The position numbers and the translations under genes were made by a program. 64,000 nt of DNA from Blastomyces gilchristii SLH14081. Its lineage: Eukaryota; Ascomycota; Eurotiomycetes; Onygenales; Ajellomycetaceae. Shown in pieces: positions 1 through 12,204 of this stretch. Every line of letters begins with the position of its first letter. Positions within the stretch are counted from its first letter, which is position 1. Where the stretch lies: positions 1,527,581 to 1,591,580 of the forward strand of contig NW_003101667.1 of the NCBI RefSeq assembly GCF_000003855.2, written 5' to 3'. The notes beneath the pieces were generated by a model, which did no database searches, had not been told where the DNA came from, and saw nothing but the letters and a program-made list of their open reading frames with translations.

Positions 1-546
1 AGGTCTGATGGAGGGGTGTCATCGCAGCCTCACCATGTCTCTCACGTCGGTTGCCATCTCATGCAAACAAATTCTCCCAGCATCAGCTGAATATCCCTCC
101 CCCCTCCCCCCTCCCTGGCCCACCAACAAATGCAATGGCTATGTTGGCAAGTAGAGACTCCAATGGAGAGGGAAAGAAAAGGAATGCAGGCGCAAAGCTG
201 TCAGGTCCTTCATATGCTGCGACCATATCATCACATACATTCAGAGCATGAAACAGCACATGATCGCAACGACATGCAACGCCCCCGCGCCTGCATGTTT
301 TGGCTGCATAACTGATTCCGCCCATCTCCTCATGTCTGGTATGGTTTATCCAGGTCCAAGAGAAAGGGAAAAAAGAAGAAAAAAAAAAAAGAACTTTCTT
401 GCATGGTATCCCGCCCATCCGTCGCCCGAAGTGAGGGCCAATGATTTTCCATTTCTCTCTCCTCTGGCTGCCTGTCAAGCAAAAAGAAACGGGACCGGGG
501 AAATCAGGGGGACTCAGTCGGCTGGGAAGGGAAAAGAAAAGAACTG

Positions 547-583
<37 letters not shown>
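547..583. repeat. Poly-A tract (37 A)
   Basis: An uninterrupted run of 37 A. It has no transposon body or target duplication that I can identify next to it, so I treat it as a simple repeat. Homopolymers of this length are prone to length error in assembly. Confidence 0.9.
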
Positions 584-587
<4 letters not shown>

Positions 588-2342
588 GCAGCCCAAAGCC
601 GCTGTCCCACTCCATTGGGTGTTGAACAAGTGATCGCCAATAATAATAATAATAATAATGTTTTGCCAAGTTGCCATCCGGGGCGGCCCGTCATCGATCA
701 AGGCGCGCGCCGGTAGTTATGTCGTGGTAGGGGGTGGGGGGGCGCTACGGACGGACGACGGACGGGTTGGGCAGCCAAATAAGAAGTCAGTCCGGGCTAT
801 GAGAAGCAGCGAACTAGAACTAGCGGGAGGTGCCTTAAAAAGCTGGCTTGAGACTCCTTTGAAGCATATGGTTCCTAGATTATTATTGATTACTGGGGGT
901 CGGTCGGAAAGAAAACAAAAAAGAAAAATAAGTGCTGCGGCTGGGCGGGAAGGACGGGACTGGGGTCAACGTGTTCGATGTATGCAAGGAAACTCATGCA
1001 GATGCAGGCGGGGATTGAATGGTCATTGGTGGCCAGCAGAGAAGAACCGGCATGATTTATACAGCGTAAACATAAGAAGACCGATCCGATATAAAATCCA
1101 ATGTGTGTACGCTGGAGTTCTTCTGGCGAGTGTGATTTGCTGGTGGTTATTGGGGGAATTTCGTGGTGGTTGCCGTATCCGGAAAGGATGAGGTTCTGCT
1201 GGGCGCGGCTGAGAACCGACACCAAAGCTCAGAATATCTCTCGATATTGCATAGTTACGTTACAAAAATATCTATTATTATTGTCAACATCTGAATATTC
1301 TTGCTAGGTAACGATCACCATTGCTAAGAATGGCATGATTGGTTATACGCTGCATTACCCATAGTTACATATAACTAATTGCTTGCTAGCAGGAACATCT
1401 ATCATCAAACAGCCAAACTCGCCGCCAGCTGGGGAAAACCAGAAGCGTTGCATCCAAGCCAGCACCCGCAGAGGGATTCTAACGATGACGGCAATTCCTG
1501 ATGCACTCCCGCATCACAAGACCTCTGACATGTGTGCGTGATTATGCACTTCCGCAGTTATCCCGGCAAAGCGCCAGCAGCCAATCGAACGGTGATGGAT
1601 CTTCCACAGCTGTGGAAAATCTGCAGCGGCCAACATCTGAGGTCTGGCGGGGCGGTGCGGTGCGGTGCGGTACGGGCGCTGGCTTGCCCTCCACCGCTAT
1701 TTCGTGTTTTTCTTTACACCGCAATTTTTCTTTTTCTCTTTTTTTCTTCCCTTTCCCTTAACTCGGCATTTTCTCTAAAAGTAGTACTCCGTAACCAATT
1801 TTTAGAACTAATGCCAGGAGAAGAAGATGATGTGACACCCGATGCATGCTCCCTCCCGCGGCGGCAAGTGTCAGATTTTTTTTTTTTTAAAAAAAAAAGG
1901 TCCCGATACATATAGATTTTGTCCGGAGATATTTCAACGCATCAAGTTCTCAGCAGCCTCTCACAAGGGTCCGTCCTGCATAAGAAACATTTTGGATGAT
2001 ATCATTCTCATGCAGCAGACATGTGAACGAGGTTGTATCATTCTCACGTCACAAACAAGTTCTCCCATATTTTCTAACCCCGTCGATGGTAATTATTATT
2101 ATTCGAAAAACCAGGCAGCTATTATTAGTACGTGGAAACATCCACCCAGGCGCAATACAGCTAGCTAACTGGCGGAGAAGGTAAGTAGTTACATAAGTTA
2201 AACTACCCATTTTTCTTCGCGAGGGACGCGGGAATTCTGATTTAGTGCTGAGGTCTTTCAACTTCTTCCAATTTCCCGCCTTTTTTATGTACAGGAATCC
2301 CCATGAATTGATGATCCGCCCGGGGTCCATCCCTCCCCAACT

Positions 2343-2406
2343 CCCCGATAATATCCCCGATAATATCCCCGATAATACCCCCGATAATACCCCCGATAAT
2401 ACCCCA
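2343..2406. repeat. 12-bp tandem repeat, five units
   Basis: Five units of CCCCGATAATAY plus a trailing CCCC. The first two units end in T and the last three in C. Because 12 is a multiple of 3, both strands stay open through it and give tetrapeptide-repeat ORFs, but nothing else supports coding. Confidence 0.9.
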
Positions 2407-3610
2407 GGTTGGGTCGATATCTGTTTGTTGGGGGAAGGGATTTTTTGACCCGCCCGCGGAAGCGAAGACACATTAGCCTCACTCGCCACCGCTTCCATAT
2501 ATCTAAAAAATACAGACACTGCTGCTACTGCTAACCATTCGTTTTTTCTCCTTTTCTCCATCCGCGCGCGACCTTCTACGCTGCGTAGTTAATTTAGTAG
2601 TTCCTAGATATATGCAAGCAAGCATGCTAGTTAGTTTAGCAGCGGAAGTTTTGAGCGTTGGAAATTAAAACGTTAAGTTTCTCATCGCTTGCTTTTTTGG
2701 ACGCCGTGGTAGCCGCCGATTTTTTTTCGCGTCGGTGGTTCTGGAAAAATGTTTCCTGATGAGTGTTAACTACTCCGTAGTTCAGTTCATCTCCCACGTA
2801 GTACATACAGATTACTACGGAAGTTATTAATGATGATCTATCTTTAACTATCACAATGTTAGGATGCCACCATGTACATTGTACATGTACTGTACATACA
2901 ATTGATACAGTTTTATATCTCTATTACCAGCGTTAATATACTTCTCCCTCCAAACTCCCCTCATTTGGAATATATATGGTAAATAACTGCTTGTCCCATA
3001 ATTAACTCAAACCCCATCTAACTATTAAACCTCGCAAAAAACCACAATCGCGTTTGTTACTCACATCATAACTATGTGGAATTCCTTCTGATCAAGATAG
3101 ATAGATTCATGCCATCACCCTGCTCTATAGGGAGTAGATGCCATTTGGTATTGTTTTTTGCAGAACTTAGATATAGATACCCCCAAAACCTGAAGCGGCC
3201 AAATATAATGAGTACAGCAACTCCGTAAGTTACGCTACTACCTAGGTAAAAATAAACCGGAAGAATTTGCTCAGCAAGAACCTATGAGTTTACTTAACTT
3301 ACTGCGTACTCCGTTACTTCTCTCTCAGTCTCTCACTCTCCCTCTCTCCCGTTCGTTGCACTAGAGCCCCCGGTTTCACAAGGTAAATAAAATCAATCAG
3401 CTTCGACCAGATTAATCTGTGAGCACGCTGGCAATGACATCAATTGTAGTAGTAGTAGTAGTATTATTAGTATTAGTATTGTTGTTGTTACATAGGTGGT
3501 TCTCGTGGAGCAAGCAGCACAGCAATAAGATATGAGAGGCCTCATAAAGTTTGGCTGAAACTTCCCATTGTAGCAGGGGTAGCAGCAGTGAGGGATTAGA
3601 TTTCTTTAGT

Positions 3611-3652
3611 TACTACGGAGTACTTACGGAGTATAGCGTACTCCCCCTTTCT
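3611..3652. repeat. Cluster of TACGGAGTA-type short motifs
   Basis: Three copies of the motif TACGGAGTA or its complement TACTCCGTA, exact or near, occur within about 40 bp. Other exact or near copies lie at about 1785, 2771, 3220, 3306, 4229-4246 (two overlapping) and 8839. The motif is dispersed through the GC-balanced part only. Confidence 0.7.
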
Positions 3653-6066
3653 GTTATTAATTTATTACTCATTTGAAAGAAAAATTAATTAATTAATTAA
3701 ATAAATAAATAAAATAAAATAATATATTTTTTAAGCTTCAATTGTTTTGAAGCGTTGAGCAAAAAGAAATATAAAAAATATAAAAAAATAAAAAAAAATA
3801 AAAAAGACCTTACCTTACCTCAAGCAAATTACCTTTATTGGATAAACCGTTGAGAAGAACTTTGTAGATTTGTCAACAATTTCCAAGGTTAACGTGGCTA
3901 TGGATAGATACATAAGCATGTAGATTCCATGGAATAATGGACAGGGAAGATTCGCGAGCTGCCAGTTTCAGGTCTGATTAGGCGAGCTTTGTTGTCATCG
4001 CAACTCCAAGAACAGTCAAAGGTCAATGTAACGCATTGTTAGTAAATAGAAACAGACACAGAGCAGAGTTAGTTATGCCGTGTCATTTTTTTTTTTTTTT
4101 TTTTTTTGTTTTTTCTCTATTCTTTTTCTTTTTTTTTTCTTTTTTTTCTATTATTGAATATATAGTCTGTATGTGATATCGTGGGGGCATTAACAACAAA
4201 CGTCACTGAGAGACAATTAAAGATATTGTACGGAGTACGGAGTACAATCAGGCAGGACGGGCTGGGCGAGCCGGCCCGTGGCGGTTAAGGTAGGTAGGGT
4301 TAGTTAGGTGAGTGGGTGTGGTTTGAACACTGAACACTGGACAGCGCCACGCCCGTTCCCGAGGAGAGCTACGCATACATCATCGCGTAAGTAAGCAGCA
4401 GATTCCAACGACCGACCGGGGGGGAAAATTTGCCTCTGATCTTTCTCGGTTGATGGTGGTTTGATTTGGAAGTTGAGAACGACATCGACTGTGAGACAGA
4501 AGGTCGTCAAAACTCTCGAGATGATGCAATCGGCATTAACCATGGGAAACTTCTCTGTTCTTCCGAGGGATTAATTATTATTTATTGCTTCTGGTAAGTA
4601 GTTGCCCCCAGCCAGGAGACACCGTTGATTGGAAAGTTTCGGAGCGAGAAAAGGCAAAACAAAATAAAATAAAAAATAAAAAAAAGAAGGGAAGAATGAT
4701 TAACGTAACTAACTAGTTGCTTTAGTTACCTTGTTTTTTTTTTACCTTAAGTTCACCTCCCTGCTTGCTATATAGTGGGAACCTAACTAATCGCTGGGCA
4801 CCGACGGGAAACTGGGTTGGTTATCTATACTCAAGCTAACTCGACTAACTAAACTCACTGCATGAGCGGGCCGCATCCCTTCGCTCCATGGCTTTTGTTT
4901 ACCCTTTGACTCGTGCAGCAGGATTATTTGGTTCGCTTGCGTGATGGGTTGGTTGGTTTTGGTCCGGGATTCAGGAACCACACATATTTTATTGATAAGA
5001 AATAAGAAATCGTAGCCGGGCTCTGGGTGTCCATTGCTTATGGCAATATGGCAATATGGCGGTATCATAGAGTTTAAGTTTTTAAGTTCTGCTATGTCTA
5101 TCGGAAGGAATCTCGGGAACGCCCTGGTATTTTATTATGTTTCTCACGGGCTTTTCTCAATCTAGAAGGGTTTTTAGGTTCTCTCTTTTGAGAGCATTTG
5201 CGGGTCAAAAGAGAGTTGTTTTTTCCCTTTTTTTTTTTTTTTTTTTTTTACCTTTTCTTTTTAAATAATAAAATATGCAGAATTACGTTGATACAGTACA
5301 TACACACTCAGCCCTACCCGGGTCCATCGTCCTGCGCAAACCTGGCCGTGTGAAAACGAAAACTGTCATTGATGTAATGTATGTACATGTACAGTACATG
5401 AACTTCGTATATCCTTGGGTAATTTATCTTCGCTTCCACACTTGCACATTTGTGGGGAAGGGGATCAAAAGTACTGTACGTACAGAGAGTAACTTACTCT
5501 ATTATTACTTCATTCTGAGCTGAACGGCGACATGGCCGCCGGCCCGGGAGGGGCGAAGGGTGGGTTGGTGGGTTGGTGGGTGGTGGTGGCCATATGCGCG
5601 TTTCGGAATTTTGCCTAGCTTGAAAATAACCTGCTGAAAATGATTGAATATTTCAATATGATACGGCTAGTATTTTTTTTACCCCTTTGGGTAAAATGTT
5701 CGGTTCATACAGTACAGTACATTGTTACGCGGTGTACTGCAGCAAGACATATTCCATCCCCATAGGCCATACACCCACCCATAGTTACACAATAACAAAA
5801 AAAAAAAAAAGAAAAAGAAAAAGAAAAAGACAAGGATCGCATTGCCCATTGCCATTGCTCATCGCCATGTTAAAAGGCGATTCTCACATTATTACTGGGT
5901 GACAAACAAGCTGTATGCTGTATGTGAGGTGGACAGGCAGCGGCGGTCAGAAAGTGGTCGCCCTGAGCCAGCCTCTGGCCGATTAACTCAACACATCAGC
6001 AATAATAATACATACATAAATACACGCATACACGCATGCATCCACGCGGACACTACTGCGTGTTAC

Positions 6067-6155
6067 CCTTTTTTCTTTTTCTTTTTTCTTTTTTTTCTTT
6101 TTCTTTTTTCTTTTTTTTCTTTTTTCTTTTTTCTTTTTTCTTTTTTTTCCTTTTT
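6067..6155. repeat. T-rich CTTTTT-type microsatellite
   Basis: A pyrimidine strand of T runs separated by single C residues for about 90 bp. It generates the poly-Phe/poly-Lys frames seen on either strand here. Confidence 0.85.
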
Positions 6156-6351
6156 TAATTCTCTCACCAACCCCTCCCCAAAAGTTGACGCACGATTCCA
6201 ATGGGCGATCCAATGTGAATGTGTGGGTAGTCTCGGGAACACAGACCTCAGATGGAATCACATACCCTACCTATACCATACCTACCTGCCTGCCTGCCTA
6301 CCTGATAACTACCCCCTAATAATAAATACGCGTGTAGGTAGTCATTATTTC

Positions 6352-6352
<1 letters not shown>

Positions 6353-6400
<48 letters not shown>
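6353..6400. repeat. Poly-A tract (48 A)
   Basis: The longest homopolymer in the window. No retroposon body or flanking duplication was recognised. Confidence 0.9.
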
Positions 6401-6402
<2 letters not shown>

Positions 6403-7729
6403 AGAGGATTTAACTATCGCTAGAGCTGATTCACCCGTAGCCATCCATACATGCATGTGCATGGCAAGCATGGAGTGGCTGGCTGGCTGGCTGGGTTGGT
6501 CCCCTTTCTCTCTCCTCCCCTCCCCTTCCCTCTTTTGCCCCCCCGCTCTTTGTCACCCTTCCCGGTTTTCTGGAGGTGAGTGGCGGGGTGGGTTTGTAGG
6601 GTGATTCGCCTGGGAGGGGAAAGTTGGGAGGAGGAGCCCGAGGACTAGAGGGTTATTTTTCGAGGTTGATTGATTGATTGGGAATTGATTGGGTTTGGGG
6701 CTGGAGGGGGGGGGGGAAGGCGGTGGTGCGGTGGTGCGGTGGTGCGGTGGTGGATTGAAGGAGGAAGTGTTTTTTTTTTTTTTCCGCCTCCCTAGTGGTG
6801 TAATAATTTATTTTACATCTCGACCTAAACTGTAGTTCGGGCTGGTTGGTTGGAATAATCAAGAAGGGGCAATTGCTCTTGTGCGCTTGTTTTTTTGTTT
6901 CCCTTATTATTTATTTATTTATTGCCCCTTCATTTTGAACGCCCTAATTATTATTAATGTTCATCATCCCCCGCCATAATAATAATAATTATTAATACAT
7001 AAATCTGAAGAAGCAACCCTCTCTCAGGCATGACATTTCATCAAAAGCCTAGACCCCTCCCCAATCTCCTCAGCAAAAGCGTCTTTAAAAAATCTTAAAA
7101 AAGCCCAATTCCCCCCTAACTATACTAACCACTCACATCATCTCACATAGTTAACCTTTTTCCCAGTGGATCGGGATGTGGATTTATGGACATGAGTGGA
7201 ATGGAATGGAGTGGGTGTATCCATCGCGGACCGACCAGCTCCATGTCGGTCGGCTACCGCAGCGCGCCGTACCGGATAACTCAACTACAGTAGCTAGACG
7301 GCCAAATAAGAGAGGGGAAAATACATTTTATTTTAACCCCGAATTTCTTCACTCTCCCATTCACCCTTTTTTTTTTTTTTTCCTAAATCATCTCATGTTG
7401 CTATTCAGGTTGCAGCGGGTTGATTGAGTTATCTGCGCATTCAATCAGCTCATCAAGCATCATCATCATCATCTTTATCATGATAAGCCCACCATCACAC
7501 CACCTCTGACTCAAATCTAAAAAAAATAAAAAATAAAATAAAAAGCTAAAGGAAGTTCAATGTCTCTGACCTGTTATCCGCTTTTATCTTTAGCTTTAGC
7601 TTCTGGCAGGCCGAAGAGGTGGTGGTGGGTGGTAAGTAAATCTTGTATAGCGGAGAATGGTGGCTGATGGCAGGTGGACAGCAAATATATGATCATTCAT
7701 GATTTTCGATTATGTGATACTGATACTGG

Positions 7730-7733
<4 letters not shown>

Positions 7734-7773
<40 letters not shown>
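7734..7773. repeat. Poly-A tract (40 A) left of the inverted-repeat element
   Basis: A run of 40 A. Together with the poly-T run at 8552-8579 it brackets a CpG-poor block that contains a long inverted repeat, so the two tracts may mark that block's ends. Confidence 0.85.
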
Positions 7774-7776
<3 letters not shown>

Positions 7777-7955
7777 AGCAGGAAAAATGATATTTACCAG
7801 AGCTAGGCTATTAATATACATTCAGATTTAGTGTTGTACATGATATTACATACACAATAGCTGCTAAGTCTTTGAATGTAGTTATCAAAGTCTCTCTCTC
7901 TCTCCTTCTCAACTAGAGTCTATACAGCCTCCTCTGCAGTTCATACTATATAGTA

Positions 7956-8340
7956 ATCATCTAGATCAAAAAGATCATAAGATGACTGGCTTCTGCCAGC
8001 TGTGTCTGGCACTCATCTATATTATTATAGTGTCTTGCTTCTTCAGAGATCTCAGGCTTACTTACTATTACAGTTAGAGGAATTGCAATGATTAGGCTCT
8101 GACTCTGAAGCTGAGAGCAGATGCAGATGCGATGCAGATGAGCCATCACTTTAAGAATAGATGCCAGGTGCGGGCTAGTAAGAAGGCAGCTGTTTTATAG
8201 TCTTTTTGACCTATGTAATAGTATATACTCAGGTCTCCGAGAGTCTGAAGTGCTCAGGAGCTGAGACTTCTCTCATAGAAGAGTGTCAGATGTGGCTGAC
8301 AGAAGCTCGGCTGTCTTATGATCCTTCTAATCTAGGTGAT
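7956..8340. repeat. Long imperfect inverted repeat (foldback-like element)
   Basis: The left arm (7956-8072) matches the reverse complement of the right arm (8211-8340) over roughly 120 bp, with a spacer of about 140 bp. The best match is around 7971-8012 against 8281-8322, where the arms share GATCATAAGA, GCTTCTG and TCTGRCACTC. Most mismatches are transitions. The surrounding block (7774-8551) is CpG-poor compared with its flanks and sits between a poly-A and a poly-T run. It could be a foldback element, or two copies of one repeat inserted in opposite orientation. No open frame or transposase is visible. Confidence 0.65.
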
Positions 8341-8551
8341 AGGAGCTCAGACCTGGCAGCTCTTGCTCTTAGTCACGACAGGAATCCGAGAATGAGATTA
8401 TACAGATTAAAGATGTAAGAGATGTAAAGTTAGAGGAATACTACTACTTGCACATCATAGAGTTCTGAAATTCAAGATCTACGAAACACTAGTAAATTTG
8501 TTTGTAAAGACTGTGTATACACTAAACCTACTAAACCTATAAAAAGTAGTG

Positions 8552-8579
<28 letters not shown>
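8552..8579. repeat. Poly-T tract (28 T) right of the inverted-repeat element
   Basis: A run of 28 T, the partner of the poly-A tract at 7734-7773. Confidence 0.85.
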
Positions 8580-8583
<4 letters not shown>

Positions 8584-9130
8584 CATACAACAAACACACT
8601 GTCTCTCTCCGCCCCGTCACTCAACATCATCGTGCATAATTATTATCCTGACCCGAGCGAGTGGAGGGTTAAAGCAACCGTTGACCTCATTGTGCATATT
8701 CAGAAATGGGCTAAACGTGTCGTACTTGGGACTAGCGACGGGACCCAACCTTGTGTGCGCCCGACTTGGGGGATTTTGTTTTTTCTTTTTTTTTTTTTTC
8801 TGGCGTGGGTAGCTGTAGCGAGTTGGATATACTTGTGGACTCCGTAAGTTAGTTAGTTGGTTGCACAAAGCGAGCTTTGGAATCTCAAGAACGAGAAAAT
8901 TTTTAGTAGTAACTTGCTAGGGGAATACTGAGAAATTATTGACATTGACACCACCCAGCTCAACGAGCGCGATGAGCTGGTTTCACTCGAACCAGGGTTT
9001 GTGCTTCGGGTTCAAGCCGAAGCGATGGCCCCACGAACCGAGTTAGGTATGTTAGGGTGTGGGAATGGGAAGGGGAAAGGGGAAGGGAAAGGAGGTTGAT
9101 TACTGAAGAATGACCCATGGAAGTAACAAC

Positions 9131-9169
9131 CGCCGCCGCCGCCGCTATAGCGAGAAGATAAGCCATCAT

Positions 9170-9201
<32 letters not shown>

Positions 9202-9222
9202 GTTGAAGTTGAAGTTGAAGTT
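9131..9222. repeat. Compound trinucleotide/hexanucleotide microsatellite
   Basis: CCG, CAT and CAG repeats, followed by GAAGTT repeats. The minus-strand reading gives Ala/Asp/Ser runs, but there is no other sign of a gene. Confidence 0.85.
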
Positions 9223-9933
9223 GCGTTTGTAGGCACCATGGTTGGTCTAATGGCTGTAGCTATCAGCTGGATCAGATAAGTAGTAACAACTGTATTATTA
9301 CATTACAATATTGAGCTGTACCGAGAGTGTATCTGTATCTGTATGATACGGGTATCGGGAGATACAGTGTTGTACGCTGTATGGTTGTATGTATGTATGG
9401 GGGATTTCCCAGTAGGTAGGATAGGATAGGGAACTAACCTAACTCCACTTCCACTACTTGCCTTGCCTTGCCTTGCCTTGCCTTGCCTACTACCCTACCT
9501 TGCCTACCTTGCCCTGGGCGGGACATCTAGCTCGGCAGCTATGGTCCCGACAAACAGGGCGCGCCATTGGCCAGTGGCGGGGCGAAAATGAAAAGAGACG
9601 AAAAGAAAAGAAAAGAACAGGAAAAGAAAAAAAAAAAAGAAAAAAAAGAAAAAAAAAAAAGAAAAAAAAGAAAAAAAAGAAAAGAAAAGAAAAGAAAAAG
9701 GAAAAAAATATCCGGCGTATTAGTTTGGTGTATGTTTTTGCCTCTGGTTGATTTGGCTACTGATTGACCTGACCGCTGTTGAATCTTGATGATGATGATA
9801 ATGATGATGATGATGATGACGATGGTTATAGTGATGAGAATAATGATGAGGATAATGATAGAACAATGATCAATGCTGCACGGGAATGCGTGCCTTGCCT
9901 CTTCCCTTCCGCCTTCCGCCCAGCCAGCCAGTC

Positions 9934-9936
<3 letters not shown>

Positions 9937-9966
<30 letters not shown>
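9937..9966. repeat. TA dinucleotide repeat
   Basis: About 15 TA units. It is the source of the Tyr-Ile runs in the frames that cross it. Confidence 0.85.
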
Positions 9967-9967
<1 letters not shown>

Positions 9968-10689
9968 CCTTCGAATGGGCGGATGGGATACAAAGGGCTG
10001 TAATTTTCACTGGGTACTGCGTGTATTTTTCCCGTTCTTTCTTCAGGCACGCACCAAGAAGAGTATTTGCACTCATCGGGGAGATTTACGCTGCGTAATA
10101 AATAATCCAGTAACTGTAGCTAGCTAGGGAGAGTAGAGTAGAGTAGGGAGAGAAGGCATTTATTTTTCTATCTAGTTACTTTTACAATAATTAGTTATGG
10201 AATAAAAGAACTATTAACTATTTACAAAATAGAAACTTTACAAAAAAAAAGGGGGTTTTGCAGTGTCCATGGTTTGCGATGCCCTTCCCTTTCCCTTCCC
10301 TTACCCAGAAGCAAAAGCCTAACTAACGAGTTCCACGGGCAGAAGATCCAGCAAGCCGGCGAGTCCCAACCTTAAGGTGCCCTTGCTGATGCTATTTGCC
10401 CGCGGGATGAGGAGCTATCTCCAACTATTTTGGACTATCAGGAATAATGGGGAGGGGGGAGGGACCCGTTCCGGAAGGGACAAATAATAATACTGCGAAT
10501 AATGATATGATAATAATAAGAAGAAGAAGAAGACAAAATGCTAAATTCCCGGGCCAAGTGGAGATACTTTTTAGAAGAAACAACGAAGGGAACCAGGGAA
10601 AGCAAAAAAAGAACAGACGGAAAAAAAAAAAGAAAAAGAAAAAGAAAAAGAAAAAGAAGGCGACTAATTGATGGCCTCCAGATCGAAGG

Positions 10690-10957
10690 TTAGGTCGATT
10701 GTCCGCCGTGTCTTTTAATTCTCTTGCCTCGTTCTCTTTCTTCCTCCTCCTCCTCCTCTCTTATTCTTCTTCTTCTTCTTCTTCAAACCCCCCCTCCCCC
10801 CCCAAGGGATATCTACAACTTTTCTCTCTCACTGCACACTATATCCTCTTTTCCTTTCTTGTTGTTCTTCTTCTTTTCTCTCCTTTGGCCTTCACTTCTT
10901 CCTTTTTTCTCCTAGTCCGCTGTATCACTTACACACTCCTCTCCTCTGAACGCTCTC

Positions 10958-10993
<36 letters not shown>

Positions 10994-12204
10994 CTCCGTT
11001 TCCCCACCTTGTCCTAGGTTAGTTGCTTGTATTTACCGTTTCCCGTTTTACTGGTTTCTTTTCTGTTATTCCCTTGTGTTTTCCTCGGCGCTCTTTTAGT
11101 TGGTATTGTTCTTCATTATTACCACCACCCCAGACCGCCACCATCTTCATTCTGGCCGGGGAGACCAGACACAAGCGTATTGTTGTTTTATTTTATTTTA
11201 TTTTATTTTTTTTCCTTGTGGCTGAAGAGAGAACGGCATAAACAGCAGAAAGGGGGGTTACAAAAGAAATAAAATAAAAAAAGAAGGCAAACAAACAAAC
11301 AAACAGACAGACAGACAGGCAAACCACCACTCGTACACACATCCCGACACTCCTTTGTGACACTCAAAACGGCGTCCGGTCTCGGTCTCGGGCACGGTAC
11401 AGACGAAGGACGGACAGGACAGTTCAGATATTCCTCATTATTCCTCATTATTCCTCGTTGCCTAGGACCTTGCGCCGGTCTTAACCTTAATACCGCCCTC
11501 ATCGGTTCTCCCGTCCGGCAGGTCAGGTCAATCTTTCCCTGTTACCCCATCAGGAATCAGAACGCGTATAAGGAAAGGATAAGAAGGAAGAAAAGAAACG
11601 ACAAAACAAAACCAAAAAGCGAGACCGGTCCGCATACAATATAAATATAAACCAGTGGTAGCAGTAGTGGTGGTGGTGGCCATCAAAAAACCTGCCCGCC
11701 CTTTGCCGCCTCTTCTCCTTTTCTCCTCTTCTCCTCGCCGAAACCAGCTTTGCCGGCCCACACCAAGGGCTATGCGAGTTGCCGAGTCTCACCGATCGTG
11801 CTTGTAACTGGCACATCCATGCCCACATAAAAGACATCACACAGCAGAAGCGCCGTCCATTTGATTTGGTCCTGATCCCGGTCCAGACCATCCCGCGCGC
11901 TGTGACGTCTGCTTTTTGTAGGGAGCTGATCAGCCCCCTGCCTGCCTCCCCCATCCCTGCGCCCGCTTGCTTGCTGTTGCAGCGTGCACGCACGCACGAA
12001 CCGACGCACCGACGACGCATAGGTCCGTCCAGGCCAATCTATATACGGGACCTGAAGCCCTCCCGTATCGTCGTCGACCATACCGCACCACTGCCGCTGC
12101 TGCAGCCCGGCGCCGCCTACTTCCAGCTATAGCTCTTCCCTCTCCTCCTCATCCTACTCCTCCTCCTCTACCCCCCTGCCTCCACCTCCACCCGGCCACA
12201 ACAA
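10690..12204 (+). promoter_or_regulatory. Pyrimidine-rich upstream region / probable promoter and 5' UTR of the regulator gene
   Basis: Immediately upstream of the transcription-factor start the plus strand is strongly pyrimidine-biased: TCC and TTC repeats (10738-10785), a CT run (10960-10991) and C/T-rich DNA from 12128 to 12190. CT-rich tracts upstream of the start are common in filamentous-fungal promoters and leaders. No TATA box or transcription start can be placed with confidence. The extent is a guess. Confidence 0.35.
10960..10991. repeat. CT dinucleotide repeat
   Basis: About 16 CT units within the pyrimidine-rich region upstream of the regulator gene. Confidence 0.85.

Larger units (their letters stand above)
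1..7733. other. Gene-free GC-balanced region rich in simple repeats
   Basis: I find no reading frame here that looks like a protein. Open frames are made by poly-A/T runs and short tandem repeats and have no recognisable domain. The stretch holds poly-A tracts (547-583, 6353-6400), a T-rich CTTTTT-type tract (6067-6155), TTAA/TAAA repeats (3684-3722), an AAT run (641-658), a 12-bp tandem array (2343-2406), GTAC-rich palindromic patches near 2875-2900 and 5380-5400, and scattered copies of TACGGAGTA. Composition is normal, CpG is present and there is no hypermutation. It could be intergenic DNA or host noncoding transcripts, which sequence alone cannot show. Confidence 0.6.
8580..10689. other. 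Gene-free region with microsatellites
   Basis: No supported gene. It contains CCG (9131-9145), CAT (9164-9180), CAG (9180-9202) and GAAGTT (9205-9222) repeats in succession, CCTTG repeats (9459-9487), an A/G purine tract (about 9600-9705), GAT repeats (9788-9828), a TA run (about 9937-9966) and a GAAAAA tract (about 10624-10660). The amino-acid runs they encode on either strand explain the open frames. Confidence 0.6.

Noticed and set aside
83..716. Overlapping frames around the poly-A tract
   Set aside because: Poly-Lys/poly-Phe artefacts of the 37-A run.
2343..2406. CRISPR-like array
   Set aside because: Units are contiguous with no spacers, and the organism is a fungus.
2245..2561. ORFs with tetrapeptide repeats on both strands
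   Set aside because: They are produced by the 12-bp tandem array. No further coding evidence.
9458..9767. Lys-rich ORFs at the purine tract
   Set aside because: Generated by A/G repeats; both frames are low complexity.
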